Shown: positions 12,535 to 23,517 of the stretch, piece by piece | Layout: every line of letters starts with the position of its first letter | Position numbering within the stretch: the stretch's first letter is position 1 | DNA from: Conoideocrella luteorostrata | Taxonomy: Eukaryota > Ascomycota > Sordariomycetes > Hypocreales > Clavicipitaceae | NCBI GenBank assembly: GCA_032433595.1 | Contig: JASWJB010000202.1 | Span: 16,922 to 80,921, forward strand | Reading direction: 5' to 3' | DNA length: 64,000 nt | Notes under the pieces: model-generated | Database searches by the model: none | The model's input: only the letters and a program-made list of their open reading frames with translations | Told to the model about the DNA's origin: nothing | Translations under genes and position numbers: made by a program

Positions 12535-13318
12535 GTGAACAAGATCTACACCCCCGGCCAAGAAATGACGGTTGGTAAGTTTGGAGCTCATTTGAAGTGG
12601 TCTGGTCATCGGGACAAGGTCAGAGCTCGGCCAGCCGCACAAACCAGTGGTGGAGCATCAGGGTCATGGATCCGGCCACGAAATGCTTGCGAAAATATCA
12701 CCTTATTGAAACCCTTTCGATTTCGGGAGAATCGCTCTACCCTAAAAAGCAACTTGGTCCCTGCAAATCTAGCGCAATTCGGGCCGATCCCACGACTGAA
12801 TGACGGGCGAGACTTTCATCTACCCCCGAAAACTCCGGATCATCGAACCGCTGATTGTAGGCGATAAATATCTCGCACACGAGACGGATGAACGAGGAGA
12901 GATGAAAGTGCAGTTCAGGGGCGAAGTAAATGGAGGCAGGGAGTATAGATGCCAGACCTTTTTTATACGTAACAGAGCGTATAAGCTATTTATGTCCTCG
13001 TCAGAGTGTGCTAAGGTGCTGGTATACCAAAACTCAAACATACTTTTCCATGAAAATAAACCCCTTTTCCAACTTCTTATTAGTCCACTTGAACAGGTTA
13101 ATCTTCTCTCTGACGAGAGTTCAGCATCGGATCTTTTTACGAGAGGAGAGAATCCATCCCTCGTCACCGCCAAGTCCGCGTTCCGTTGCTTTGGAAGTCG
13201 TATAATCGTCAGCGACCGCAAAGTCCGGTATGATTATTGGGAGACTAAAGCTAGGGAGCAAGAATTGGCGCAGGATAATATTATTAACGAGCTTAATCTT
13301 AGTTTTGAGGATAACTAG
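12535..13318 (+). pseudogene. RSC7/Swp82 (chromatin-remodelling subunit) relic with frameshifts
   Basis: The second part (12800-13318, opening with ATG) reads as a clear Rsc7/Swp82 (CRC subunit) domain: TDERGEMKVQFRGEVNGGREYR, then SECAKVLVYQNSNILFHEN and LVTAKSAFRCFGSRII. The upstream part of the same domain lies in two other frames. One is 12535-12650 (GAHLKWSGHRDKVRARP). The other is about 12640-12760 (QWWSIRVMDPATKCLRKY and SISGESLYPKKQL), and the frame changes again near 12765. No intron could bridge these steps because there is no space for one. The 5' end of a full gene is missing. I therefore call a decayed copy or a degenerate partial paralogue of an RSC/SWI-SNF accessory subunit. 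The 172-codon 3' frame might still be expressed. Confidence 0.7.
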
Positions 13319-14436
13319 AGTCAGAAAAGTAAATATGTAGTGCCCGTTATATATGGGCCATGCTAAACCAATGTTACCCACATCATATTTCTTTCTATGT
13401 GATCGAGCTGGGGATGTATTTGCCTTAGCGATCGATGAAAAAAATTAAAAAATTGGCTCGAGCACCATCACTCAACCGCTATCATGTCGATTTTCTCCAT
13501 GTGCAAGCTTGGGAAACCTGCATACAGCACGAGCGCCTTGGGCATCCAAACCTCGAAGATAACAGGACTCGGCCATAAATAAAGCATACGGAAGGCGACC
13601 TACACGGGTCCTTTACAGACAGAACAAGGCCATTTGCGCAGGAGCTGGCGAACGATCCTGATCCGCAGCTTTGTAGTAGCGGAAGCCTAGATCCGAGTCC
13701 CAATGTGACTTGTTGACAGAATGAATATTTGACCTAGCCGAGGCCACAGTTGCCCGTACTTCCTACCAGTCGCGGCGTTGGCTAACGAGTTAAATAGTGT
13801 ATTTCGAAGCTCTGGATTCGCGTCGTACATACTTTGAGCAATTGATGTCAGTGCAAATCGCGATGGAAGGGCTTCATCAGCCTAAATTTTCGGTTCTTGA
13901 TTACCGGAATAGTAACATGCCGTTGTGTAGTCTTTAACTACGGAATAGTAGTCATCTTAAAACAATGAAGTATGTCTGCGGCAAGGACACAGTGGATACA
14001 ACACCTATGAAAAACCAGTCAGTGTACTCCGTACTCGGGACTTCGTACCCGCCTTCCAAGCTACCTATAAATTACACCACCAACTAGTCACACGTTAGTG
14101 TTACTCCACGCGTTGACTACTCCACTGACCCAACTCGGCGTAGTCGCAAACTTATGCTTAGTATTTCGCATTTCGCATTTCGCCTTTCACAGACCTCTCG
14201 CCCGCTCGACTCGTCGAGATTTGCATGATTGTGAGTAAGTCAAGCGCATCACAGTCTTACCTCATGATTACCATTCCCCATAGTAACGCTCTGTGCCGGA
14301 CCCAGTCTAGTCACAGTCATGGTCTTGGTTGTCAACGGTGCTCATCCACACCCAACAGCCGACCGCTCACGTCTCGCTCTCTCTTCACGGGAGCCGCAAA
14401 GGAAGCACACACCGAGGCCGGTAATGAAATGCCGTC
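13319..14436. other. Intergenic region, promoter side of the transcription factor
   Basis: About 1.1 kb without a convincing reading frame. It contains one copy of the dispersed motif TGTACTCCGTAC at 14023-14034 and a short CGCATTT/CGCCTTT repetition near 14165-14190. Confidence 0.45.
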
Positions 14437-16810
14437 ATGTCCACCGCGCTCTCAGATAACTCGGCGCCGGCGCGAAAAGTCAAATTCGTGGCATCGGATC
14501 CGAGCCGGGGAGGATTGCCTGTGAAGCGCAAGCAGGTGCAGCAAGCCTGCGCAGCTTGCCGCCGCAAAAAGGTTGGTTTAATGTCAATTCATTGGTCTCT
14601 TGTTGAAGTCCCAATGGTTTACTCTGATTGTAATATACAGCTTTGCTAACCACTACCAACCTTCGTTGGATGCGTCCTACAGCGACGATGCACCCACGCG
14701 GAAGCTTCTCACGAAGAGTCCTTTGTGGAAGATCAAAGAGGGCACGATTCATCACCCTCGCAAGCTTCGTATGTTATCCATACTTTCCTCATCAATCTTC
14801 TCCAATTGCTTTCTGTTGTTTTATTCTTTTGACTTTATGCTGTAAAGTTCAGCGTTTGCTGATAACTGCTGCTTAGCCCGTCTACTTTACCTCCCGTCGG
14901 AACACCACGGATGAGAACTGCCATGATGCGCGAGGATGGAGTTGTGCATCCTCCACAAGCCACACTTTCTCCATATGGAAGCCATCATGTTCCAGACAGT
15001 AATAACAATTTAACACCAAATGGTTCAAGCGATGGCATCAAGCAGCAATCGTCTCGTTTTGTGGGTGACCTTAATCCAGAAGGCATGTTTCTCGAAGCCA
15101 CTGCGTCCGCCTCTGCTGGAGCCTCATCTCAAAAGGGAGACGTCGGCATCTGGTTATCCTCCGGCGCTTTTGGTGGCGTTGGCCAGTCATCTCAATTTAT
15201 TACCTCGCGGCCGCCTCCAATGATGGATCGTTTTCTGCTGCCGTTCGTCAAGGAGCATTGCCTCTCGTGTCTTCCTCCCCCCGAAGATTTTGCTCGTCTC
15301 AGGAACGCCTACATACAAAAAGTTCATCCTATATTCCCCGTAATTCCCATAAGCGACATTGACAACAACCTCGATCATCCATGCAACGTGGTCCTTCGTC
15401 AGCTTGTTTGTCTGGCAGCCGCAGCTGACCCCGAGCTGACTGAACATTTCCGTCTACAAAATCGCGACCCCGGTTTGCTTTCGCCCCAAGACTTTTCCCA
15501 ATCTCTGTCCTCATCTGTGCGGGCCATTCTGGAAACCAGTCTCATTACAGATCGGATCTTGCATATTCAGGCATTGATCATGCTCTCTCTATATACGCAG
15601 CCAACTTGTGCAGAGGAGTCTGACCTACCCGCCCAGCTTGGTGGTCGTGCTGTTCACCACATCCAAACCCTCGGATTGCACCTACTGCGGTACGATGCGC
15701 CAAATTGTGATGACCTTGAAAATTTGTTTTGCTGTGTATGGGCGTTGGACCGTATAAATGCAGCTCAGTACGGCCGACCTTGCCTTATTCATGAATGTGA
15801 TATCGGCGCCGACTTGGAGGCTTGTATCAGCAAACGGACCCCTTGTTTTCGTCTATTCTTGTCTGTTGTACAGTGTCTGGACCGAGTTGTCGAGCTGTAT
15901 CGGCCGGGCCCGAGTGCAGAAGCTTCTAGCAAAAACAAATTTACGTATATCGACCTTCCCGTACTAGAGGCGATGATCGTCAATGCCAACGCACTCAAGG
16001 TGCCTTCCTCGCTCATTGGTGAGCAATTCCCTTCCTCGTTTTCCTCCCCCCCCCCCCCACCTCCAATATACTCTTGTTAAATGTGAACGTCTTCTGATAT
16101 TCTTAGCAGCAACCATTGAAACCTTCTATCACGCCGTCATCATTCTCTCCTGCAGGCTTCCTCGCCCTGGAACCGCGCCTGCTGCTTCCACATTACCTCC
16201 ACCGTCTGCAAATGCCAGGCGATCGCTCGCCGCAGAGCGTATAGCCTGTGCTGTACCGAGAGACCACTTAAGTCCCGTGCCACTTGTTCCATACGCCGTC
16301 TCTTTGGCATTGAGCGTAGAATATCGGAAAATGCGACACAGCAGACTCCCCATGTTTCGCGCCAGAGCAATGAGTTCATTCAAACGCAACTACGAAATGC
16401 TACGGAAATACAGTGACCATTTTTGGAGCGCCAACGTTGTAGCTGGCTTGGGCGAGCGTGTACTTAGGGAGATGGAACGGGCAGCCACGTCTTTGACAAC
16501 GAGAGAAGCCAGTCCTTTCCCAGCAGATGCGAGATCTCGATCAACATCAGCAGGTGTACAAGCTGCCAATGTGCATCTCCAGCAGAACGACATGCTTACG
16601 GCCAACCCTGCTGCCATCACGTCTTCTATTGGCATGGACAATACTGTCGACTTTTCGCTTATTGACGCCATTTCTGGTCAGGACGTCTTTGGGCATATCG
16701 ATCCGAGCTTCAACTTGGATGCTGTGGAAGATGCTCTTGAGGCTAATCTGGATATTGGATTGCCACTTAATTGGGGCGATTGGGGTCAGTTCGATGTCCA
16801 AGCACCCTAG
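14437..16810 (+). CDS. Fungal-specific transcription factor (Zn-cluster, fungal_trans type)
   Basis: Exons 14437-14571, 14683-14768, 14877-16018 and 16107-16810 encode 688 residues with consistent phases. The first join creates the DNA-binding motif CAACRRKKRRC followed by THAE. Only three of the six cysteines of a classical Zn2Cys6 cluster are visible; this short form followed by a low-complexity linker and RFVGDLNPEGMFLEAT resembles, from memory, the CTF1/FarA-like subgroup, but that is a guess. The middle region (FVKEHCLSCLPPPEDFARLRNAYIQKVHPIFPVIP, LQIQALIMLSLY-like and QTLGLHLL segments, YGRPCLIHECDI) is the fungal transcription factor domain. The C-terminus is acidic and aromatic (NWGDWGQFD), as in activation domains. 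Intron 1 has an unusual GTTGGT donor. A run of Cs sits in the third intron. Target genes are unknown. Confidence 0.82.
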
Positions 16811-18448
16811 AGTTGTTGCTTCATCGTGGTTATATTTATTATGCAAAAGCAAGCGCCGCGTCGCCCCTCCGCAGTTTGGTGTTATGGTGTCTGCCGTCAC
16901 TTTTTGCTTGTGGCATGGTAGACATCAAAGGGCCATGCGGCAATGCGGCAATGCGGCCACTACGATACTCATATAGAAACCAAAACAAAGCACAAGCCGT
17001 TGGATGGATTACAATCTGTTTTCTATTATACTGGGCTGTGTTTACCCTTCTGTGGCCTGCTTTAGTATACGGCAGCGATTGACAGACCACTTATTGGTAT
17101 CTACGCGACGTTTAGGGCGGCGTCCAGTCACTCTAAGCAGCGTTCATGAGCAACCACGTTTAGCGTTTAGGAGTATTCGAAACTTGAAGTGTTGACCGGA
17201 AACCCCAAATAATTGGGAAATGTTTGTTCATAGTCCCAGATATCTAACGGAGGAAACGCAGCCTTTGCACCAGTTGCTGCCCACGAAGCTGACGTGCATG
17301 GGCGTTCTACCCTCAATCAATACACAACACGCCGTCTATTCCTATCGTCGAATTTTTCAGAAGGGATAAATTTTAACAACCCTCCACGAAGATATCTAGT
17401 TTTCGCGTCTCTCACAGAGATCTAACAAACCACAAACATACTTCAATGCCCGCCAATTTTGTGTTACAATTCACAGACCAAGCATGAAGAGACCACGCTG
17501 CGAAGCAGGAAAGGCTGACATGAAGAGAAAGCCTCGCCAGTAGACGCAGAGTGTTGCAGCTCGTCCAACGGCACCGCACGCGCTACGAGCTCCGTAAGTT
17601 AATGTACGTTTGATCTGTCGACATATCGTGTCACTGGTAGCAAGAATAATGGGTTAGGAAGAGGGACTATCAGGAACTTGGCAGCGTTTATCTACTGCCT
17701 GCTTTCTTCTACAATTGAAAGCGAAGAGCGCCTGATTATAGCAGCGCTACTAGTTAGTATTTAGCATTAATCACTATTAAGAACCTCGTTGCACTGTAGA
17801 TGTCCATGCGACCGTAGCTGAATGCTCCAGAAATAGCCACGAAGAACCAAAAGCTCCAGCGGATAACATGGAACAGTGAGCAACAGGTAACATGGCAGTC
17901 TAATTTGAGCTATTATTCCGCCACCTTGATGCATTGAAAACAGATAAGACAGATGATCGGCAATATCTTCAGCAGAGCTACTCAGCAATCACATCCTCAC
18001 ACTTGTGGCCTGCCTCGCAGCAAGGCGTATTTCTCAAAGGCACAGCCCACTTCCGTTTTAGGAAATAAAATCGCAGGCGGCCGCCGACGTCATTCCCGTC
18101 CAATCCCCGCCGAGCATGTCGACGCACTAGTTATGATCTCCAGATGATGCGGGTGGGGGGTGTGTCGGAGTGCCCATGTCGAAATAGGAAATAAACCTGT
18201 TTAGCTTCATCGGCAAAGACCAGCTCGAGGCTTAGTTAGAGCTGCGGCCGTAATCTGTGCGATATACGGAGTAGGCTAGAGGATTATACCATATATATAA
18301 GATCCATCTCGTTTATTCACCAGTCTTTGATGAATTTTCTCTTTTGCCAGCAATTGAGCCATCATTATCATCCTCTTCTCTCTCACTTCACGGTGCTTAC
18401 ATCCCCATTCAGTCCTAAAGACTTCGACACCACGCGAGAACAAGACCG
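16811..18448. other. Intergenic region without recognisable gene
   Basis: About 1.6 kb between two plus-strand genes. Only short unsupported frames are seen. The last ~150 bases before 18449 are pyrimidine-rich with TATATATA near 18291, plausible promoter DNA for the ZZ-finger gene. Confidence 0.45.
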
Positions 18449-20249
18449 ATGGTCTTCTTTTACTTCGGCCCCTCGCCTGATTCCTGGGCTATCGGGAATG
18501 ACTTCTTTTCCGCGTCGTACGTTTCCTGTCAACGTTCTACCTTCCCCTTGAACCCTCCCAAAAAAAAAAGACGGAAAAACACTGTAGAGAGTCTAACTTT
18601 TATCCTCGTCTACCAAATAGCCAAAATCTCCCGGAATCCATACAGCAAGTGTGGAATACTCTCAGCCATGCCTGCAGCAACCCCAGCCAAGTAGGCACCC
18701 TCGTCTCGTGGCTTTCAACTTCCCCCGATGGCGGGTATGCTCTCATGACGAAAGGCGGCGAATGTTCGTCCCAATCTCCCCTCCTACTCTATGCTGCTAT
18801 AGATACACCTCTAACGCAACTGCGATAGTGCTCTCCAATCGCCAGGACCTCCTTGACGCAGCAAAGCCACTCTCCTCAATCGAGCACATTAGTCTCTCCC
18901 CCACAGGCGGCTGGTTCATCCGCTTCACCGACGGCAGCGCCCAAATCTCGTCCAAGAAGAGCCTCTCCAAGGCATTCCGCGACCTGGCGTACGACTATAT
19001 GGACATGTACTCAACTTCGAGGCAATCAAGGCGCAAGATAAAGAGTGTGGTGTTTGGCGCAAATGGCGCGGTGATGCTGAGCATGGACAACAACAAGGTG
19101 AGGTATGATCTGATCTCGGAGACTCTCAAGTCGAGTATTCCGGGCAAGGAAAAGGCGTCGAAGAAGGCCAGTGGCGTTTCCTTGGGGAAGTCCACTACAT
19201 TGTGTCCCTGGAATAGAGACTACTATTTCCTGGAGGTGGAGAGTGCGGAAGGCCCATCGAGATATATCTACAAGCTGCCGCCGAATCAAATACCCCCGGA
19301 TCTGGTCGACAGTCTTGTTCAGAACCGAGTCCCGCCGGCTACTTTGCAAAGTATGCAACGTATGCCGCAAAGTATACCACAGAGCACAATCTCGTACGGG
19401 GAATCGTCAAATCACGGCATGCCGTCGACCGTTATGGGCAAATCAAACACCGTACAGTCTCTATTAGACAAGTTCCCAGGCATCAATAACACCCTACATC
19501 CCAACGCAAACTGCGGCACATATTCCCAGCCGGCGCCCCGGCCAGTTTCATACCATGCTGGAATGGCTTCGTCACCCGGCTTCGTCTATCCACCACCTAT
19601 ATCGCCTGCTCAACCAGTCTCACAGCATCTTCAACCCATCCAACAACAAACCTCATTCCAGAATTCCCATCAGATTCATGAACCGCCTCCAGCGTATACT
19701 GCCTATCCAACGCCTCCTACCCAGCCACAGGCATGGCAACACCCCCCTCCTCCGCAACATTGGCAAGGCCAGCCAATACCACCCAGACCAGTCCAGGACA
19801 TGGCCATGACCAAGCCTCTTATATGTGAAGGCTGCGAAATTGGCATCATCCCCGACGACTTCATTTACCATTGCACCCAGTGCTCAGAAAACGGTCTCAG
19901 CTACTGCGAATCATGCCACGCCACCGGCCGGATGTGCACCCACACCATGCAGCGCGTTAAGGTCGTACCAGACAAGAAGCTCTCCGTCAGAGATAAAAAC
20001 GGCGACTGGGGATTCGGCCTATGCTGCGACAAGTGCAGCGCCAGAATAAGAAAAGACGACTTCGTGTGGTATTGTGACCGATGTACAAATCAGGATTATT
20101 GTGCGGGCTGCTGGCAAAACAAGACTAAGCGCTGTAAACATGGTGCTAAAGGGAAGGTTAAGTTGAAACAGGTGGGAAGGAAAAGGGATAGTACGGAGCA
20201 GATTGTTGATACTGTTGATGTTGTCTCCCAAGTTTTAGGATTTTCCTGA
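18449..20249 (+). CDS. Protein with C-terminal pair of ZZ-like zinc fingers
   Basis: Exons 18449-18516, 18621-18763 and 18829-20249 give 543 residues. A single-exon reading from 18651 is open but includes intron sequence. The spliced N-terminus is more coherent: FGPSPDSWAIGNDFFSAS, then QNLPESIQQVWNTLS, LVSWLSTSPDGGYALMTKGGE and LLSNRQDLLDAAKPL. Residues ~60-230 contain strand-like units ending in SLSPTGGWFIRFTDGSAQ and VVFGANGAVMLSMDNNKVRYDL. A Pro/Gln-rich linker of ~170 residues follows. The C-terminus carries two Cys-rich modules: CEGCEIGIIPDDFIYHCTQC..CESC and CDKCSARIRKDDFVWYCDRC..CAGC. The spacing matches ZZ-type fingers, which usually mediate protein or histone-tail contacts. The specific role is unknown. 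Confidence 0.78.
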
Positions 20250-21926
20250 AATGTTCAAAGGACCATATAGTACAGAGTAGTGCAGTTTTGGTTATACAAC
20301 GAAAGGATTTACACAATGGGCAAATGCGAGGCTCCATCATTGGAAGACAAGTTTTCGGCCATTGCTATTGTTCAGCGATCTTGAAGATAACTGAACTCCA
20401 GGTCACCCATTGCTAGATGCTATGATTGTTGAGGGTCTGGTTTCCGACTCACCAAGCTCTACCCTAAGCATCTACTTCATCAAGGATGTCACACGTCCAC
20501 ACAAATGCCTTCACGGATCTCCATCCACCAGTCAATCACTTTCACTGTAGTTTTATCTCCACAATATCAACTGTTCATAGTCGTATGCATCGTCCCTGGC
20601 ACGCTGATTTGTTCTGTCTGAACAGAATACTTGCTTCTTCTCGAGGGTGCTCAAGGTTTCTGTAGTTCTCAGCAATGCCCAATTACACTATTCTCTGATG
20701 GTAGTTCCTGCAGATATATCTGTCAAATTCTTGGCACTAATAACGTCAGCGGCTGATGGTTGCTCGGTGAGTATGTGTTTGCCAGCCGATTTGAGAGATC
20801 TGCAGAAAATGGCCCTGAGACAAGCTGTCATATTTCAAAACAACAGGCTAGGAAGCAACTGTACGATCAGTCAGCATTCATCTCTTCCCATTGAATGCTT
20901 CGAAATTCTCATTCGCTGGATGGTTTCTCCTGGAGTTGACATCTCTTTAAGATGTTGAAAGGCTATTCACAGACCCTCTGGGATAAATTGCTGGATTATT
21001 AACTGTTGCATGAGCAGTATCACGCGGGAATATATACTCAATGCGGAGCGCACATGTGTATCTATCCAAGCCTCAAGTCCAGTGAAGGCCTAAACAGCCG
21101 TGGAGAGACTTGCACTGCTGCGGTCTAAATGTGACGAAATGATTTCACAGCTGAAACCTGGAGAAGATGGTATTCATAGTACCTCACGGCACATGTTATG
21201 CTTAATTTTTTATTATAGTTTTTATACCATTGAATTCAGCAATAAGTAATGAAATACAGTAGATACTTTCCATGCCCTGCCGGAGAACATTGATCAGCGT
21301 AACTATGTGCACAGCAACGCGCGTCATGTCGCGCGGCGTGAGTCAAACTGTGAATAGAGTCCAAGCCGCAGAATATTGCTAATTCAGGGATCATATTTTA
21401 CTCGTATTTTCAACACACCAGACAACCATAATGGCGTTAAAGCCCACTGGACCATCCACCGCCTGTCAGCCTGGTGTGGTTATATGCGGGAAACCCAGAC
21501 GCAAGTGATAACCCATTGTTTTTCTGGATGCAGAGTGTTTCAAGCATCATTAAGAGGCATACCAAAGGGTGTTGCAAAATAAATATCATCCCATGTCCAC
21601 AATGCGTGACTACTGAGTATGACTATTCTTGCAGCCGGAGCAGCTCACCTCAAGAGCCAAACCGTGACGGCATACGAGCAAACAATGTAGTCCGTAGTCC
21701 CCAATCCCTTAGATCGACGCGACACTATGGAGTAGCCTCGCTTGTTGTGATATGATGGTCATTCTGCTGGTCCATACGGTACAACGGCGATGCCAGTCCG
21801 TGACTGCAGTTCCACTTGCCAGAATCAACAGGCATCATCAAGCTGGTAATTATTGTTCAACAGTCAGAGATGTTTTACGACCTGCGCAGCTGCTCGTCTG
21901 TATTTCCCCGTACATGGTAGGATCTA
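20250..21926. other. Intergenic region without recognisable gene
   Basis: About 1.7 kb between convergent genes. Several frames of 60-100 codons exist (for example 20647-20958 on plus), but none has a recognisable domain or supporting splice structure. No RNA gene was recognised. Confidence 0.4.
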
Positions 21927-22395
21927 TCATTTCGGCGGCCGCTTCTTAGCCAGGTCGGTGGGTTTCCCTTGAAACTGATTCTTCAGCTCATCCACGAAAT
22001 GCTTTATTAACGTCTGTCGTCTGCCGCTCGATTCGGGGTCAGCTGAAAATGGGTTAGCGTTGTGTATGAAAAGTTGCAGGCCATCCTGTGCTGTTTCTCT
22101 ACCTGTAGCTTCTCCCGGTGCGAGAGGCTCGTGAGGGTTCCGACCATGTTTCCGCTCGTGTATGATTCGGTGAATGCGCCCGACTGCGCGATGAAATCCT
22201 GGCTGTCGAAGGATCTGTCGAAGTTTGGTTAGCCAGAGATTGTAATCAACCTGTTAGATACGTAGGCATACAGCTTCGATTATCCGGTCCTATTGCATCA
22301 CGGGGTCAGCTGGTCGAACGGTACGTCGCCACCAGGGGAAAAAAACGCACTTCAAAGGCATGGACAATGCGCAGCGCCCACAAGAAAGGAGACAT
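21927..22395 (-). CDS. Small protein, probably MIOREX component 7 (Mrx7)-like
   Basis: This 96-residue gene is split into four small exons: 22351-22395, 22272-22289 (an 18-base microexon), 22103-22214 and 21927-22042. All joins are in phase and the total is 291 bases. The introns start GTGCGT, GTATGC and GTAGAG and end in AATAG, GACAG and TTCAG; two have CTAAC branch sites. The product begins MSPFLWALRIVHAFEDRIIE, continues RQPGFHRAVGRIHRIIHERKHG and NPHEPLAPGEAT, and ends HFVDELKNQFQGKPTDLAKK. The FHRAVGRIHR segment resembles the mitochondrial Mrx7 family, whose members associate with the mitoribosome-linked MIOREX complex. The family assignment is from memory; the splice model itself is well supported by phase. 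Confidence 0.6.
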
Positions 22396-22995
22396 GACTG
22401 CGGTCCTATCCACCGTATAAGTAATTTTTCGATATCAAATCATCCAAGCCACACCATGATAGCTTGGTATTCCGCGACGTGAGTGTTCTTAGTGCTGATG
22501 ATGTCTAAGCAAAGTGGCGTGGAGGGCTGCACGTTGCGACCGCAGCGACGGGGTCGGAATTCACAACCTCCGACGTCCGCTCCGCCACTGCCAGTCAGCC
22601 TCACTATCCACATGTTCAGGTCGCACCGCATGCCGCTACAGCATTTTGCATTGAACTGCAGGCACGTTTATGAAGTGTAAACACTGCTCCATTTTACGAG
22701 GTCAAATCATTTGGCGAGATCGGTAGGACACCGCAACACTCAGACTAGTGATTGGATTTTGCAATATGATAGACGAAGCTCAGCCGCTTTTATTGGTTTC
22801 GGTGCTATCTAAACATCCCGTGTTTCTTCGTTGTTCCTCTCCGTTCTCAAAAAGGGAAGGGCTCAATTGCGAATGTCCATAACTTCATGATTTGTCCTTT
22901 CCCCCAAACAGATTCCTCCTGGGATGCACAACCTTCGGCTCGAGAATGCTCGATACATGGGGACCTCATGCCACGTTCTACCCTGGTTGGGAGAT
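22396..22995. other. Intergenic stretch
   Basis: About 600 bases between the Mrx7-like start and the 3' end of the DUF1993 gene. No coding signal. It should hold the promoter of the Mrx7-like gene and the 3' UTR of the DUF1993 gene. Confidence 0.4.
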
Positions 22996-23517
22996 TCACT
23001 GCGAAGCTACGTGCTTGGTAATGAAAGGACTCAAGAAGTCCATCTTACCCAGGGGAACACCTTCCTTACGCATAATGTTGTAGGCAGTCGTGACATGGAA
23101 GAAGACGTTGGGAATGATGTAGCCGCTCAGATAGTTGCGGGTCACCATCTCGCCCGTCTTACCAGGACCCAAGCCAATGGTAATGCTCTCGTTTACACGC
23201 TTGTTGACGGTGTCCTTGTCAACCTTGGCCAGGATCTGCTGGACCTGCTCAATGCGCTGATAGAACTCAGGGAAAGTCTTCAGATTCCCCTCTAGGGAAA
23301 GAGGCTCAGTGCCAGTGGAGCGAGCAGCAAGCTTCTGGGCCAGGTCAGTGGTGAAGTGGACCTGGAAGGACAGAGGCAGCATGTCCTCGTAGATGCGGGC
23401 TTCAGGAAGGCTGGCAGCGTTGGGAGCTTGTTCGCCCTTCTTCAGGATGGCCACAAGACCGTCCAGGGCCTCTGTGATTAATGGAATGGAGGCATCGTAG
23501 AAGTTGTAGGCAGACAT
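22996..23517 (-). CDS. DUF1993 family protein
   Basis: An intronless frame of 173 residues starting at the ATG at 23517. The frame is open further upstream but has no ATG there. The N-terminus MSAYNFYDASIPLITEALDGL and the later segments VHFTTDLAQKLAAR, EFYQRIEQVQQIL and NYLSGYIIPNVFFHVTTAYNIMR are typical of the DUF1993 (DinB-like fold) proteins, which average about 170 residues. The motif FHVTTAYNIMR carries the conserved His near the C-terminus. The function is not established. The 5' flank contains a strong CTC/CTCCTA pyrimidine tract. Confidence 0.87.
   Translation of the reverse strand: MSAYNFYDASIPLITEALDGLVAILKKGEQAPNAASLPEARIYEDMLPLSFQVHFTTDLAQKLAARSTGTEPLSLEGNLKTFPEFYQRIEQVQQILAKVDKDTVNKRVNESITIGLGPGKTGEMVTRNYLSGYIIPNVFFHVTTAYNIMRKEGVPLGKMDFLSPFITKHVASQ

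Noticed and set aside
18651..20249. Single-exon 532-codon version of the ZZ-finger gene
   Set aside because: The spliced version starting at 18449 gives in-phase joins and a more protein-like N-terminus; the unspliced start reads through intron sequence.
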